In this document: one piece after another, positions 51,665 to 61,209 of the stretch | Numbering within the stretch: the first letter of the stretch is position 1 | Layout: each line of letters begins with the position of its first letter | NCBI GenBank assembly: GCA_023453795.1 | Contig: JAEXSP010000030.1 | Span: forward strand, 140,812-204,811 | DNA length: 64,000 nt | Direction of reading: 5' to 3' | DNA from: Bacillota bacterium | GTDB lineage: Bacteria; Bacillota; Clostridia; Acetivibrionales; JAEXSP01 | The notes under the pieces: model-generated | Told to the model about the DNA's origin: nothing | The model's database searches: none | The model's input: the letters and a program-made list of their open reading frames with translations, nothing else | Made by a program: the position numbers and the translations under genes

Positions 51665-51847
51665 TTCTAAAGCCCCCCGAAATAGTTTTGAGCAAGCCTT
51701 GAAGCATTCAGTATGCTGCTTCAGACCGTTAGTTAATGTAATGCTATATAATATTATTCTTCATTATTTGATAAAATCCTTCAAGAAAAATAATTATTAC
51801 AATAAATAATTCAAATCTATCACTGCAATGTTATATTATGGCTGGAT

Positions 51848-52750
51848 TTACAACCTTTCATTGCTGTGATAAAGAACTTTTTCTTTCATGATCATAGTTC
51901 CGATGCCCTTATAGGTAAATATCTCAAGGAGTATGCAGTGTGGAATTCTTCCGTCTATTATGTGTGTTCTTCCTACACCTTTCTCAAGCGCTTCGACACA
52001 TCCCAAAACCTTTGGAATCATACCGCTGTTGATGATCTTCCTGTCAATAAGGTCATGTACTTCATTAATTGTAAGAGCTGCAAGGATGTCTTTACTGTCT
52101 TTTGACATCTTGACCCCTTCTACATCTGTCAAAAGAATAAGCTTTTCTGCTTTTAATGCAGCCGCGATCTCGCCGGCTACAGTATCGGCATTTATATTGT
52201 AGCTTTCTCCGTTTGGACCGATTCCTATAGGGGCAACGACGGGTATATACTCATCCTTGGCAATCAACTCAATCACTTTTGAGTTGATATTAGTGATTTT
52301 CCCTACATAGCCCAGATCAACCTCTTTTCCGTCAACGCTTGTCTTGTATTGCTCACATTCGATAAGCTTGCCGTCCAAGCCGGAAAGTCCTATAGCCTTG
52401 CCGCCCTTTTGATTTAAGAGAGACACAACTTCCTTGTTGGTTTTGCCCACGAGAACCATTTGGGCAACCTCCATTGTACTTGCATCTGTGACTCTGAGGC
52501 CGTTTATAAACTCACTTTTTATATTGAACTTTTCCAACGCCTTGTTAATGTCGGGTCCTCCGCCGTGGACGACAACAGGATTCATTCCAATGTATTTCAA
52601 CAGAGTAATGTCTTCCATTACGGAATTTTTCAGTTCATCGTTTATCATGGCATTACCGCCGTATTTGATTACAACAGTCTTTCCATAAAGCTTCTGTATA
52701 TATGGAAGCGCCTCTATAAGTATTTCAGCCTTTTTAATAATTTCTTTCAT
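51848..52750 (-). CDS. argB: acetylglutamate kinase
   Basis: A 300-residue amino acid kinase phosphorylating N-acetylglutamate. Key features: VVIKYGGNAMIND, VVHGGGPDINKAL (phosphate-binding glycines), GLSGLDGKLIEC, INADTVAGEIAAALKAEKLILLTDV and the C-terminal IPKVLGCVEALEKGV. An N-terminal helix (KAEILIEALPYIQKLYG) is typical of arginine-inhibited hexameric forms, so feedback inhibition is likely. It follows argC by 133 bases. Confidence 0.96.
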   Translation of the reverse strand: MKEIIKKAEILIEALPYIQKLYGKTVVIKYGGNAMINDELKNSVMEDITLLKYIGMNPVVVHGGGPDINKALEKFNIKSEFINGLRVTDASTMEVAQMVLVGKTNKEVVSLLNQKGGKAIGLSGLDGKLIECEQYKTSVDGKEVDLGYVGKITNINSKVIELIAKDEYIPVVAPIGIGPNGESYNINADTVAGEIAAALKAEKLILLTDVEGVKMSKDSKDILAALTINEVHDLIDRKIINSGMIPKVLGCVEALEKGVGRTHIIDGRIPHCILLEIFTYKGIGTMIMKEKVLYHSNERL

Positions 52751-52883
52751 GATAACCCCCGTGCGATTAAATAATACTATAATTTATCTTCCTTTATTAA
52801 TAATATTGCTACAAGATACTTATTAATTCAATATCAAATTTGTTACGGTTCATGTTTTTCTTTTTTAGCCCCTGTCAACTGCT

Positions 52884-53831
52884 TTACTCGAGACCGGTTC
52901 CCTCATCAAATCCCAACATGATATTCATATTTTGTACGGCTGCCCCTGAAGAGCCTTTACCCAGATTATCGAGTCTCGCCATAAGGACAATCTGTTCGGA
53001 ATCCCCGAAAACGTACAGCTCAAGCATATTGGTGCCGTTGCATTTAGTAGCTCCGAAGAAGCCTTTGTCGAGGTTGGACTCGGAGTTGAAAGGCATAACC
53101 TTTACAAAGCGTTCTCCGTTGTAATGCTCTGAGAGTGCTTCATGAAAATCCTCGGCAGAAAGCTTTTTAGGAAGCAGCTTTGAATACAGTGGCACTGCTA
53201 ATGACATCCCCTTATAATAATTGCTTACAATCGGAGTAAACAAAGGCTTTTCCTTGAGACCGCTGATGACTGTCATTTCGGGCAAATGCTTATGTGTAAG
53301 ACCTAATGCATAAAAACGGGGGCTTTCAAGGTCGGCATCCTTTTCGGCAGCTTCATACACTCCGATTAGTTTTTTCCCGCCGCCGCTGTAACCCGATACA
53401 GCATGGCATGAGACCGGATAATCATTTTGAACGATTCCTTTGCTTATAAGAGGATGCATTAATGCGACAAAACATGTTGCGTAGCAGCCCGGAACAGCAA
53501 CTCTATTTGACGATTTGATTCTAGCCCTGTTCGCCGGATTCAGCTCCGGAAGGCCGTAAGCCCAAGCCGGGTTAATCCTGTGCGCCGTGCTTGCATCAAT
53601 TATCCGTGTCCTGTTGTTGGAAACAAGGGATACCGATTCTTTCGCAGCCGTATCGGGAAGGCAAAGAAAGGCCACATCAGCCTGGTTAAGTAATTCTTTC
53701 CTTTTTTCTATATTCTTTCTGTCCTCCGGACTTATTTTGATTACTTCAATGCCTGCATGTCCGGCTAGACGTTCGTTAATTTGCAGCCCTGTAGTTCCTT
53801 CCTGTCCGTCAACAAAAACTGTATACTTCAT
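52884..53831 (-). CDS. argC: N-acetyl-gamma-glutamyl-phosphate reductase, type 2
   Basis: A 315-residue enzyme reducing acetylglutamyl phosphate to the semialdehyde. It is the shorter type 2 form: the NADP-binding start is VDGQEGTTGLQINERL rather than GATGYTG, and the catalytic Cys is in RVAVPGCYATCF, with His in HKHLPEM. It is first in the minus-strand argC-argB-(PilZ)-argD-carAB-argF order. argJ, argG and argH are not in this window. Two ARG-box-like repeats lie 48-71 bases upstream. Confidence 0.94.
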   Translation of the reverse strand: MKYTVFVDGQEGTTGLQINERLAGHAGIEVIKISPEDRKNIEKRKELLNQADVAFLCLPDTAAKESVSLVSNNRTRIIDASTAHRINPAWAYGLPELNPANRARIKSSNRVAVPGCYATCFVALMHPLISKGIVQNDYPVSCHAVSGYSGGGKKLIGVYEAAEKDADLESPRFYALGLTHKHLPEMTVISGLKEKPLFTPIVSNYYKGMSLAVPLYSKLLPKKLSAEDFHEALSEHYNGERFVKVMPFNSESNLDKGFFGATKCNGTNMLELYVFGDSEQIVLMARLDNLGKGSSGAAVQNMNIMLGFDEGTGLE

Positions 53832-53878
53832 ATTTATACCTCCGGGATATTACTATTCATATTACGATTACATAATTA

Positions 53879-53902
53879 TACATGAAAATGTATAAAAATG
53901 CA
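53879..53902 (-). promoter_or_regulatory. tandem ARG-box-like operators upstream of argC
   Basis: TACATGAAAATGTA (53879-53892) and TGTATAAAAATGCA (53889-53902) overlap in the same way as the pair before argD, giving a shared ArgR-type signature for both transcripts. Confidence 0.68.
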
Positions 53903-54089
53903 ATAAAATTCTGTATTGTAATTCAGCTTGAGCGGCAATAGTTGGATATCACCCGTACTTATCGTGCAATTATGCAATGTTACTAAATAGAAAAAATCAA
54001 TTTTGTTAAAAAGTGTACTAGTTTTGATGCATTTCATCATGTTATATTTAGTATATAATATCGTGTAAAATATAATAGGAGGCGATAAA

Positions 54090-55202
54090 ATGGCTAGTGT
54101 TAAATTAAAAAATGTATACAAAAGGTATGAAGGCGGCGTTATAGCTGTTAATGATTTTAACTTGGACATTGAAGACAAGGAATTTATTATATTGGTTGGT
54201 CCTTCAGGATGCGGTAAGACCACTACATTAAGAATGGTTGCAGGTTTGGAAGAAATCAGTGACGGAGAGGTGTACATAGGCGATAAACTCGTTAACGATG
54301 TACAGCCAAAGGACAGAGATATAGCAATGGTTTTCCAGAACTACGCTTTGTACCCTCACATGTCTGTATTTGACAACATGGCTTTCGGTTTGAAATTAAG
54401 AAAGGTACCAAAGGATGAAATAAAAAAGAGAGTTCATGAAGCTGCAAGAATTCTTGACATAGAACACTTGCTAGACAGAAAGCCAAAGGCTTTATCAGGC
54501 GGTCAGAGACAGAGGGTTGCCCTTGGGCGTGCTATCGTCCGTGAACCTAAAGTATTCTTAATGGACGAACCTTTGTCAAACCTTGATGCAAAGCTAAGGG
54601 TTCAGATGAGAACCGAAATCACTAAGCTCCATCAGTCGCTCCAAATAACATTCATATACGTTACACATGACCAGACAGAAGCTATGACAATGGGTACCAG
54701 GATTGTTGTTATGAAAGACGGTTTCATTCAGCAGGTTGATACTCCTACAGCACTCTATGAAAGACCGATAAACATGTTCGTTGCAGGATTCATGGGAAGT
54801 CCTCAAATGAACTTCATTACTGCAAAGGTAGAAAAGCGCGGTGATGAAATACATTTGACATTCGGCAAGAACGACATCAAGCTTCCTGAAGGAAAGGCCA
54901 AGAAGCTCGAAGCTACTGATTACATCGGCAAAGAAATAATCATGGGAATCAGGCCTGAAAACATTCACGATGAGGCAGTATTCCTTGAATCAATGCCTGA
55001 CAGTATCGTAGAAGCTCAGATAGATCTCGTTGAAAACCTTGGAGCTGAAACCTTCTTGTACATGGTTATAGATGACATCGACCTCACTGCAAGGGTTAAT
55101 CCGAGAACAAAGGCTAGAACCGGCGATATCATGAAGGTTGCTTTCGATGCTAACAAGATTCACTTGTTTGATAAAGAAACCGAGAGGACAATACTGAACT
55201 AA
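54090..55202 (+). CDS. sugar ABC importer ATPase (MsmK/UgpC/MalK type), free-standing
   Basis: A 370-residue ATPase with Walker A GPSGCGKTT, Q-loop FQNYALYPHM, signature LSGGQRQRVALGRAI, Walker B VFLMDEPLSNLD and a C-terminal TOBE regulatory domain (about 240-365). No permease or binding-protein gene is adjacent. In cellulolytic clostridia and streptococci one such ATPase serves many oligosaccharide importers, so it could power uptake of cellodextrins and xylodextrins released by the cellulosome. RBS AGGAGGCG. A terminator follows, then a CdaR-type regulator. Confidence 0.95.
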   Translation: MASVKLKNVYKRYEGGVIAVNDFNLDIEDKEFIILVGPSGCGKTTTLRMVAGLEEISDGEVYIGDKLVNDVQPKDRDIAMVFQNYALYPHMSVFDNMAFGLKLRKVPKDEIKKRVHEAARILDIEHLLDRKPKALSGGQRQRVALGRAIVREPKVFLMDEPLSNLDAKLRVQMRTEITKLHQSLQITFIYVTHDQTEAMTMGTRIVVMKDGFIQQVDTPTALYERPINMFVAGFMGSPQMNFITAKVEKRGDEIHLTFGKNDIKLPEGKAKKLEATDYIGKEIIMGIRPENIHDEAVFLESMPDSIVEAQIDLVENLGAETFLYMVIDDIDLTARVNPRTKARTGDIMKVAFDANKIHLFDKETERTILN

Positions 55203-55242
55203 GCGATTAATCGTTTCTAAAATTAATATTTTTGTATAAACA

Positions 55243-55275
55243 GGGGAGATGCTCGTTATCTTCCCTTTTATTTTG
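55243..55275 (+). terminator. terminator after MsmK-type gene
   Basis: GGGGAGAT, GCTCGTT loop, ATCTTCCC, then TTTTATTTT. Confidence 0.8.
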
Positions 55276-55386
55276 CCTTTTGGGTTTAAAGTTTGTTTTT
55301 CATAGTGTATAATTATACTTGCTTAGATTGGCTTGAAAAAAATCGGGCTTGTATAAATAAAACGAGCCAGTGCGTGAGGTGGGTCA

Positions 55387-56466
55387 ATGCCGAAAAAAGT
55401 GTATCAGGGATTCATCAATCAGGTTAAGGATATAATTAATTCTGTCGTGGGGATAATTGACGATACAGGAGTAGTAATAGCCTGTTCGGACGAAAGCATG
55501 GTGGGGTCTGTTAACTCTGATTTTCAAAAGCTAACTGATGACAACGAGCAATGTATTGCCATCGGAGAATATCTATATCGGAAAATTTTTATCAGAAATA
55601 AAATGGAATATGTAGTTTTTATGGGGGCTGAAGATCATGATGCCCGGAAGATCATATCGCTCATATCTGTGAACTTCATAAATATGAAGGCTTTTCATGA
55701 CGAAAAATATGACAGGAACAGTTTTATAAAGGATGTTCTCCATGAAAATATCTCACAGGGCGAAATAGCTATCAGAGCCAAGGAACTTCATGTATTGACC
55801 GACATAAACAGAGTGGCAGTGCTTATAAAGTATGGACGAGCAAGGGACTTATTTGTTTATGACATAATCCAGGGAATGTTCCCCAATAGGACAAAAGATT
55901 TCATTATACAGCTTAATGACGAAAGCATAGTCCTTATTAAAGAGCTAAAACCCGGAGAAGGATACAAGGAAGTTGAAAATACCGCGAAGTCCATAGTTGA
56001 TACGATGCTTTCGGAATCAATGGTAAAAACATATGTTGCAATCGGTACCATAGCAGGGAACTTAGTTGATCTCAAAAGGTCTCTGACAGAAGCACAAACA
56101 GCATTAAAAATATGCGAGATTTTTGAAAATGAAAAGTCAGTTGCGGCTTATAATAACCTGGGCTTGGGAAGGCTTATATACGAGCTTCCTGATCAGGTAT
56201 GCAGGGTTTTCCTTTCTGAGGTTTTCAGAGCAGGCCCCCTTGAGCATCTTGATTCCGAGATATTATTCACTATTCAGAAGTTCTTTGAAAACAATCTTAA
56301 TGTAAGTGAAACCTCAAGGCAGCTCTATGTGCATAGGAATACCCTTGTCTACAGGCTGGATAAGATACAGAAGCTTACAGGCTTGGATCTGAGAAAGTTT
56401 GACGATGCCATAATCTTTAAATTTGCCATGCTGGTAAAAAGATATATCGATAATGTGCAAAAATAG
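55387..56466 (+). CDS. CdaR/PucR family transcriptional regulator
   Basis: A 359-residue regulator. The N-terminal 120 residues form a sensory domain beginning VVGIIDDTGVVIACSDE, typical of the sugar-diacid recognition domain. A GGDEF-like middle region (about 130-270) follows, then the C-terminal PucR helix-turn-helix (about 290-355: FFENNLNVSETSRQLYVHRNTLVYRLDKIQKLTGLD). Position behind the sugar ATPase gene suggests a link to carbohydrate uptake; the ligand is not known. Confidence 0.88.
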   Translation: MPKKVYQGFINQVKDIINSVVGIIDDTGVVIACSDESMVGSVNSDFQKLTDDNEQCIAIGEYLYRKIFIRNKMEYVVFMGAEDHDARKIISLISVNFINMKAFHDEKYDRNSFIKDVLHENISQGEIAIRAKELHVLTDINRVAVLIKYGRARDLFVYDIIQGMFPNRTKDFIIQLNDESIVLIKELKPGEGYKEVENTAKSIVDTMLSESMVKTYVAIGTIAGNLVDLKRSLTEAQTALKICEIFENEKSVAAYNNLGLGRLIYELPDQVCRVFLSEVFRAGPLEHLDSEILFTIQKFFENNLNVSETSRQLYVHRNTLVYRLDKIQKLTGLDLRKFDDAIIFKFAMLVKRYIDNVQK

Positions 56467-56582
56467 GGGTTTTACAGGCTAGATGCAGTAAATTAGGTTT
56501 TTACACATTAAAAAAAATGTAATATTATATTTAGTAAATGAGTACAAGCTTTAAATAACTCTTTTGTGCAGGGAGTGTTAGT

Positions 56583-57290
56583 GTGATCGAATTTAGAAAT
56601 GTTACCAAAAAATATGCCAATGGAACAGTTGCGGTGAGAAACGCAGACATTAAGATAGCTAAAGGGGATTTCGCTTTTCTTGTTGGTCCGAGCGGTTCAG
56701 GAAAATCGACCTTGATTAAACTTCTGCTTAAAGAGGAAGATGCAACCGAGGGAGAAGTTTTTGTAAATGGGTATCAGGTTACATCTATGAGCAGGAAAGA
56801 GGTTCCTTACTTAAGGAGAAGCTTGGGAGTAGTTTTTCAGGACTTCAGGCTGCTGCCCAATAAAACAGTATATGAGAATGTTGCTTTTGCAATGCAGATA
56901 ACGGAGGCCCTGCCGAAAGAGATACGCAGGCAGGTTCCGATGGCATTGGCTCTTGTCGGTTTAAGCAGAAAAGCCAATGCATATCCGAATCAGCTTTCCG
57001 GCGGCGAACAGCAAAGAGTCGTACTGGCAAGAGCTCTTGTAAATAATCCCGCACTGCTTATTGCAGATGAACCTACAGGCAATCTTGATCCTGAAAATTC
57101 ATGGGAGATTATGAAACTGCTTACAGAAATCAACCATAGAGGAACGACTGTCATTGTAGCTACACATGAAAAAAGTATTGTTGATGCGATGAAAAAGAGA
57201 GTTATTGCGATTGATAAGGGAGTAATCGTGAGGGATCAACAGAAAGGACTTTACGAGGATGAAGATAAGAACTACCAAGTATATAGTTAA
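56583..57290 (+). CDS. ftsE: cell division ATPase FtsE
   Basis: A 235-residue ABC ATPase that drives FtsX to activate septal or lateral wall hydrolases. Walker A is GPSGSGKST, the signature is LSGGEQQRV, Walker B is LLIADEPTGNLD, and the N-terminal IEFRNVTKKYANGTVAVRN is characteristic of FtsE. GTG start behind GGGAGTG. It overlaps ftsX by 32 bases, so both are made together; the M23 and CtpA genes follow, an order common in clostridia. Confidence 0.96.
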   Translation: MIEFRNVTKKYANGTVAVRNADIKIAKGDFAFLVGPSGSGKSTLIKLLLKEEDATEGEVFVNGYQVTSMSRKEVPYLRRSLGVVFQDFRLLPNKTVYENVAFAMQITEALPKEIRRQVPMALALVGLSRKANAYPNQLSGGEQQRVVLARALVNNPALLIADEPTGNLDPENSWEIMKLLTEINHRGTTVIVATHEKSIVDAMKKRVIAIDKGVIVRDQQKGLYEDEDKNYQVYS

Positions 57291-58146
57291 AGAAGGTTTT
57301 ATAAATACATACAGGAATAAATTGATGTCTCTTGCTTCAATAGGAATAGTCACCGCTTCTATTGTCGTTTTGGGTATATTCCTGCTATTGATTTATGTCC
57401 TGAACATCAATACACAGACTTTGAAGGATCAGCCGGAAATGCAGGCATTCTGCGATGTGAAGCTCGATGATACTCAGATAAGCAAGATAGAATCTCAAAT
57501 AAAAAATAACTTGTATATAAAGAGCTACAAGATTGTAACAAGGAAGGAAGCTGTAGAAAAGATAAAAAAACTCCTTGGAGACGACAAAACAGTGGTGGAC
57601 GGCTTGGGTTATGACTGGGCTCCGGTTTCATTCATAGTTAAGGTGAAGGAAACGAAATTCAGCTCTGAGGTCTCAGATCAACTGTCAAAGATTGATGGTA
57701 TCGAAGATGTTAAATATCCCAAGGCGGAGATCAACAAAATATCCAGGATTGTATACTGGGTTCAGTTTATCAGTATTTTTCTGATAATTCTGCTGCTTAT
57801 AGTGTCCATATTTATAATATCGAATACCATTAAGCTTACAGTGTTTGCACGAAGAAAAGAAATCAGCATAATGAAATATATCGGATCCACCGACTGGTTC
57901 ATACGCTGGCCGTTTATTGTAGAGGGCTTGATAATTGGATTTATTGGCGCTATTGCTGCATTTGTTCTCGTTGCTCTTACGTATAACGCTATACAGAACA
58001 TGCTTAACAGCGATTTCCAATATGTTATAAAGCTGGTCAGCCTAAGCCAGGTAGGTTTACAAATGGTATTGATTTACATTATAATAGGATGTATAATTGG
58101 TGCACTTGGCAGTTTCATTTCCATCAGAAAATATCTACATGTGTAG
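57259..58146 (+). CDS. ftsX: cell division permease FtsX
   Basis: A 295-residue membrane protein with an N-terminal helix (about 25-47), an extracellular loop (about 50-165: LKDQPEMQAFCDVKL...), and three C-terminal helices (about 170-290). YIVKEGFINTYRNKLMSLASI at the start is the FtsX signature. The extracellular loop should contact the M23 hydrolase encoded 35 bases downstream. It starts within ftsE. Confidence 0.96.
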   Translation: MKIRTTKYIVKEGFINTYRNKLMSLASIGIVTASIVVLGIFLLLIYVLNINTQTLKDQPEMQAFCDVKLDDTQISKIESQIKNNLYIKSYKIVTRKEAVEKIKKLLGDDKTVVDGLGYDWAPVSFIVKVKETKFSSEVSDQLSKIDGIEDVKYPKAEINKISRIVYWVQFISIFLIILLLIVSIFIISNTIKLTVFARRKEISIMKYIGSTDWFIRWPFIVEGLIIGFIGAIAAFVLVALTYNAIQNMLNSDFQYVIKLVSLSQVGLQMVLIYIIIGCIIGALGSFISIRKYLHV

Positions 58147-58181
58147 TTGAATAATTATTTTTTTGGCTAAGGAGGTAACTA

Positions 58182-59309
58182 ATGAAAAGAATAATAGCTT
58201 TGGTTGCTATGATTATGTTAGCGTTTGTATTTGTAGTGCCTGCGCAGGCAGATAAGCTGTCGGCGGCAAAGAGAGAGAAGGCAAGACTTCAGAGCAAAAT
58301 TAGCGATGTCCAGAGGCAAAAAACAATTGCAAAGAGAAAGCTTGTTGCAGCTAATGCACAGAAAAAAAGCCTTATAGAAATCCAAAATGCAAAGAACAGA
58401 GAATACAATAAACTGGTAAGCCAGATAGATGCTTTAAATGAAAATATAAAACAAATTGACGATGCTATTAAAAAGGCTGAAAGCGATTACAACAACCAAA
58501 TGGTTCTCCTTAAAAAAAGGCTTGTCATAATGTATCAAAATTCGGGAACTACATATTTACAGAGTCTGCTTGAATCAAAAGACATAATGGAGCTGATGGA
58601 AAAAGCAAAACTGATTTCAATGGTATCGAAGAATGACAAGCAGCTGCTTGATTCCATAGCTGTAATGAAGAAGGATATAGAAGTTAAAAAATCTATGAGA
58701 CTCAGTGAGAAGAGAAGAAAAAGCAACATGGCCAAGAGTAAGGCCAATGATTTGCATGCTTTATCAATGTCAAGGGCTGATCTTGAAAATAATATTAACG
58801 ATATAAGCCAAGACCTGAAAAAATATGAAGAACAGGAAGATGAAATGCTCAGACAGGCGGAGGCTTTGAACAGTGTAATTAAGAGCCTGAGCAGCAGCAG
58901 TAGAAAATATTCGGGCGGTATTATGAGGTGGCCTGTTCCTTCTTCAGGCAGAATATCTTCATCTTATGGTATGAGATACCATCCTGTTCTGCATAAGATG
59001 AAAATGCATACCGGAATTGACATACCCGCTCCTTATGGGAATTCAATTGTTGCCGGAAACAGCGGCACAGTTATATTAGCCCAATACACGCAAGGCTACG
59101 GTAATACAGTCATAATAGATCACGGCGGCGGAATCGCCACACTTTATGGACATTGCAGCCGGTTCTGCGTCAGTGTAGGAGATAAGGTAGATGCGGGAGA
59201 AGTAATTGCTAAAATAGGCAGCACGGGATTATCGACCGGTAACCACTGCCACTTTGAGGTAAGAGTCAACGGAGCAACGGTCAATCCATTAAAATATGTA
59301 AGTCCGTAA
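58182..59309 (+). CDS. secreted EnvC-like murein hydrolase (coiled coil + M23 peptidase)
   Basis: A 375-residue protein: signal peptide (about 1-23, ending AQA), a long coiled coil (about 28-245) rich in K/E heptads, and a LytM/M23 domain (about 255-375) with SSYGMRYHPVL...MHTGIDIPAPYG (Zn His and Asp) and GNHCHFEVRVNG (HxH). The catalytic residues are intact, so it is probably an active endopeptidase, like PcsB or CwlO-type partners controlled by FtsEX rather than a degenerate EnvC. RBS AAGGAGG. A terminator follows. Confidence 0.94.
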   Translation: MKRIIALVAMIMLAFVFVVPAQADKLSAAKREKARLQSKISDVQRQKTIAKRKLVAANAQKKSLIEIQNAKNREYNKLVSQIDALNENIKQIDDAIKKAESDYNNQMVLLKKRLVIMYQNSGTTYLQSLLESKDIMELMEKAKLISMVSKNDKQLLDSIAVMKKDIEVKKSMRLSEKRRKSNMAKSKANDLHALSMSRADLENNINDISQDLKKYEEQEDEMLRQAEALNSVIKSLSSSSRKYSGGIMRWPVPSSGRISSSYGMRYHPVLHKMKMHTGIDIPAPYGNSIVAGNSGTVILAQYTQGYGNTVIIDHGGGIATLYGHCSRFCVSVGDKVDAGEVIAKIGSTGLSTGNHCHFEVRVNGATVNPLKYVSP

Positions 59310-59314
59310 AGCTG

Positions 59315-59341
59315 AAACCCGGATAAAATCCGGGTTTTTTT
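59315..59341 (+). terminator. terminator after ftsEX-M23 operon
   Basis: AAACCCGGAT, AAA loop, ATCCGGGTTT, then TTTT. Confidence 0.92.
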
Positions 59342-59533
59342 GAAAGAAAAATTTATACCCGGAAGGCACTTTTTAGATTAAGTAATAGGTGCAGCAAACA
59401 CTATTCTCTGGGTTTCTTCTGTTTAAGCTTTTTAGTCCACAAAATATAAAAGGAAATTGGGTTTATTATCGTACATTAAGGAATATATTATGGTATGTAC
59501 AATATATAATCTTACAACAGGAGTGCATCTTAA

Positions 59534-60757
59534 GTGATAATTAATTTTAAAGATAAAAATCAAAAAAATCTGATAGTTTATGTAGTGGTTATTACGGCAG
59601 TAATTTCTTTTGCCATCTCAGGAGCTGTATTTTTCGCTTGGAACCATTTTTATCCCGGCAGTGTAACGTTTAACACAAACAAGGTAAACACTCAAAATGT
59701 CAGAAAATTCAGAGAGGTCAGGGATATACTTGACCGCAATTTTTACAAGAGTGTTGACCAGAATAAGCTTCTTGAGGGAGCTATACGCGGTATGGCAGAG
59801 TCTCTTAACGATCCTTACACTGTGTACCTTAACAAGGAGCAAAACAAGGCGTCAAACGAAAGAATAGAGGGAAACTATGTAGGTATAGGGGCGATATTGT
59901 CTCCGAATGATAAGGAGGAGGGGATAATATACGAATTCTTTGAGGGATCCCCGGCGAAGGCTGCAGGATTGAAGGTTGGAGACAAAATATTGGAGGTTGA
60001 CGGCAGGGATGTATCAAAAGCTTCAAATATATCAGCATATCTTAAGGGAAAGGAAAATACTGATGTCAAATTGACTGTCTACAGACCTTCGACAAATAAA
60101 AAATATGAATTTACAGTAACCAGAAAGCGTATAGATATTCCGTGCGTGAATAGTGAGGTTCTGGAAGGCAATGTGGGCTATATAAGGATTCTTATATTCG
60201 ATTCAAAAGTTAATAAAGAATTTGAAGCCAGTCTGGATGCACTTTTGAAAAAGGGAATAAAAGGACTCATAATTGATCTGAGGGGGAATCCCGGAGGGTA
60301 TTTGGCTGAGGTAGTAAAGATAGCAGACAGATTATTGCCTGAGGGCAAGATTGTTTACACAATAGACAGATACAAGAATAAAATGGTTAAAAAGTCGGAT
60401 GCAAAGCAGCTGAAACTTCCTTTGGCAGTTCTTGTGAACGGAAATAGTGCAAGCGCATCGGAAATATTGGCCGGCGCTGTAAAAGACTTTAAAAAAGGAA
60501 TACTTGTCGGCACTAAAACCTTTGGAAAAGGTGTGGTTCAAACTCCAATTGAGTTTTCTGACGGTTCCGGCCTGAATGTGACCACCTCCAGGTATTACAC
60601 ACCTTCCGGAGTTTGTATACATGGCATTGGTATCAAGCCGAATATAGAAGTCAAACTGGATCCTAAATATAATGGAGCGTCTGTTTCTCTTATACCAAGG
60701 AAGGACGACCTGCAGCTGAACAAGGCAATAGAAGTGATAAAGGAACAGTTCAGGTAA
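59534..60757 (+). CDS. C-terminal processing peptidase (S41, CtpA/CtpB type)
   Basis: A 407-residue membrane-anchored protease. An N-terminal helix (about 13-37) is followed by a PDZ domain (about 110-190: NYVGIGAILSPND, GLKVGDKILEVDG) and the S41 domain with Ser in NGNSASASEILAGA and Lys in GTKTFGKGVVQ. In spore formers CtpB-type proteases process intramembrane-signalling proteins during sporulation; others tune wall hydrolases, which fits the neighbours. The start is GTG behind AGGAG. Confidence 0.94.
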   Translation: MIINFKDKNQKNLIVYVVVITAVISFAISGAVFFAWNHFYPGSVTFNTNKVNTQNVRKFREVRDILDRNFYKSVDQNKLLEGAIRGMAESLNDPYTVYLNKEQNKASNERIEGNYVGIGAILSPNDKEEGIIYEFFEGSPAKAAGLKVGDKILEVDGRDVSKASNISAYLKGKENTDVKLTVYRPSTNKKYEFTVTRKRIDIPCVNSEVLEGNVGYIRILIFDSKVNKEFEASLDALLKKGIKGLIIDLRGNPGGYLAEVVKIADRLLPEGKIVYTIDRYKNKMVKKSDAKQLKLPLAVLVNGNSASASEILAGAVKDFKKGILVGTKTFGKGVVQTPIEFSDGSGLNVTTSRYYTPSGVCIHGIGIKPNIEVKLDPKYNGASVSLIPRKDDLQLNKAIEVIKEQFR

Positions 60758-60806
60758 ATGATATAGTGACTAAAGCAGCTACTAATTATTAAATTCAACC
60801 TATATA

Positions 60807-60837
60807 TGTATAATTATAACCGTTTCGCCTCATAATA
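60807..60837 (+). promoter_or_regulatory. possible sigma-G/F promoter of the spore protein gene
   Basis: TGTATA (60807-60812), an 18-base spacer and CATAATA (60831-60837), similar to the forespore consensus TGAATA / CATACTA, 22 bases before the small spore gene. Confidence 0.4.
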
Positions 60838-60858
60838 CCTAAATGGAGGTGGAATATA

Positions 60859-61038
60859 ATGGACAAAAACGATGAGACGCTTAAATACGAAGTAATCAAG
60901 GAACTTGGTCTGTTTGAAAAGGTTATGAATCATGGTTGGAAAAGCCTGACTGCAAAGGAGACAGGAAGGATCGGAGGCATAATCACAAAAAAAAAGAAAT
61001 TCATGCAGGCAGAGCTGGAAAAAAGGCAGCAAGCTTGA
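60859..61038 (+). CDS. small acid-soluble spore protein (SspF-like alpha/beta SASP)
   Basis: A 59-residue protein, shorter than many cut-offs. It begins MDKNDETLKYEVIKELGLFE and continues VMNHGWKSLTAKETGRIGG and IITKKKKFMQ. This follows the minor SASP SspF pattern (KYELAKDLGFYD...GGWGEI.A+DAG) and the alpha/beta SASP motif with a Glu-x-Gly-x-x-GG GPR protease region. It should coat DNA in the spore. RBS GGAGGTGG is well placed. A nested hairpin terminator follows directly. Confidence 0.8.
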   Translation: MDKNDETLKYEVIKELGLFEKVMNHGWKSLTAKETGRIGGIITKKKKFMQAELEKRQQA

Positions 61039-61088
61039 TTTTAAAGGGATGACCAGGTAAAGTACTTTAGCCAGGTATCCCTTTTAAA
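61039..61088 (+). terminator. terminator after SASP gene
   Basis: TTTTAAAGGGAT ... ATCCCTTTTAAA with an inner TAAAG/CTTTA stem; T-rich on the 3' side. Confidence 0.7.
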
Positions 61089-61209
61089 TTGACCTTTTTT
61101 CTGTTATCCTATTAAGGATCGGATAGAATATTACTTCTGATTAACTGAAGTTATATAAACTATTCCTAAAGAGCTTTATGCTCCTAATGATAGGATTGAG
61201 GAAAAGAAT

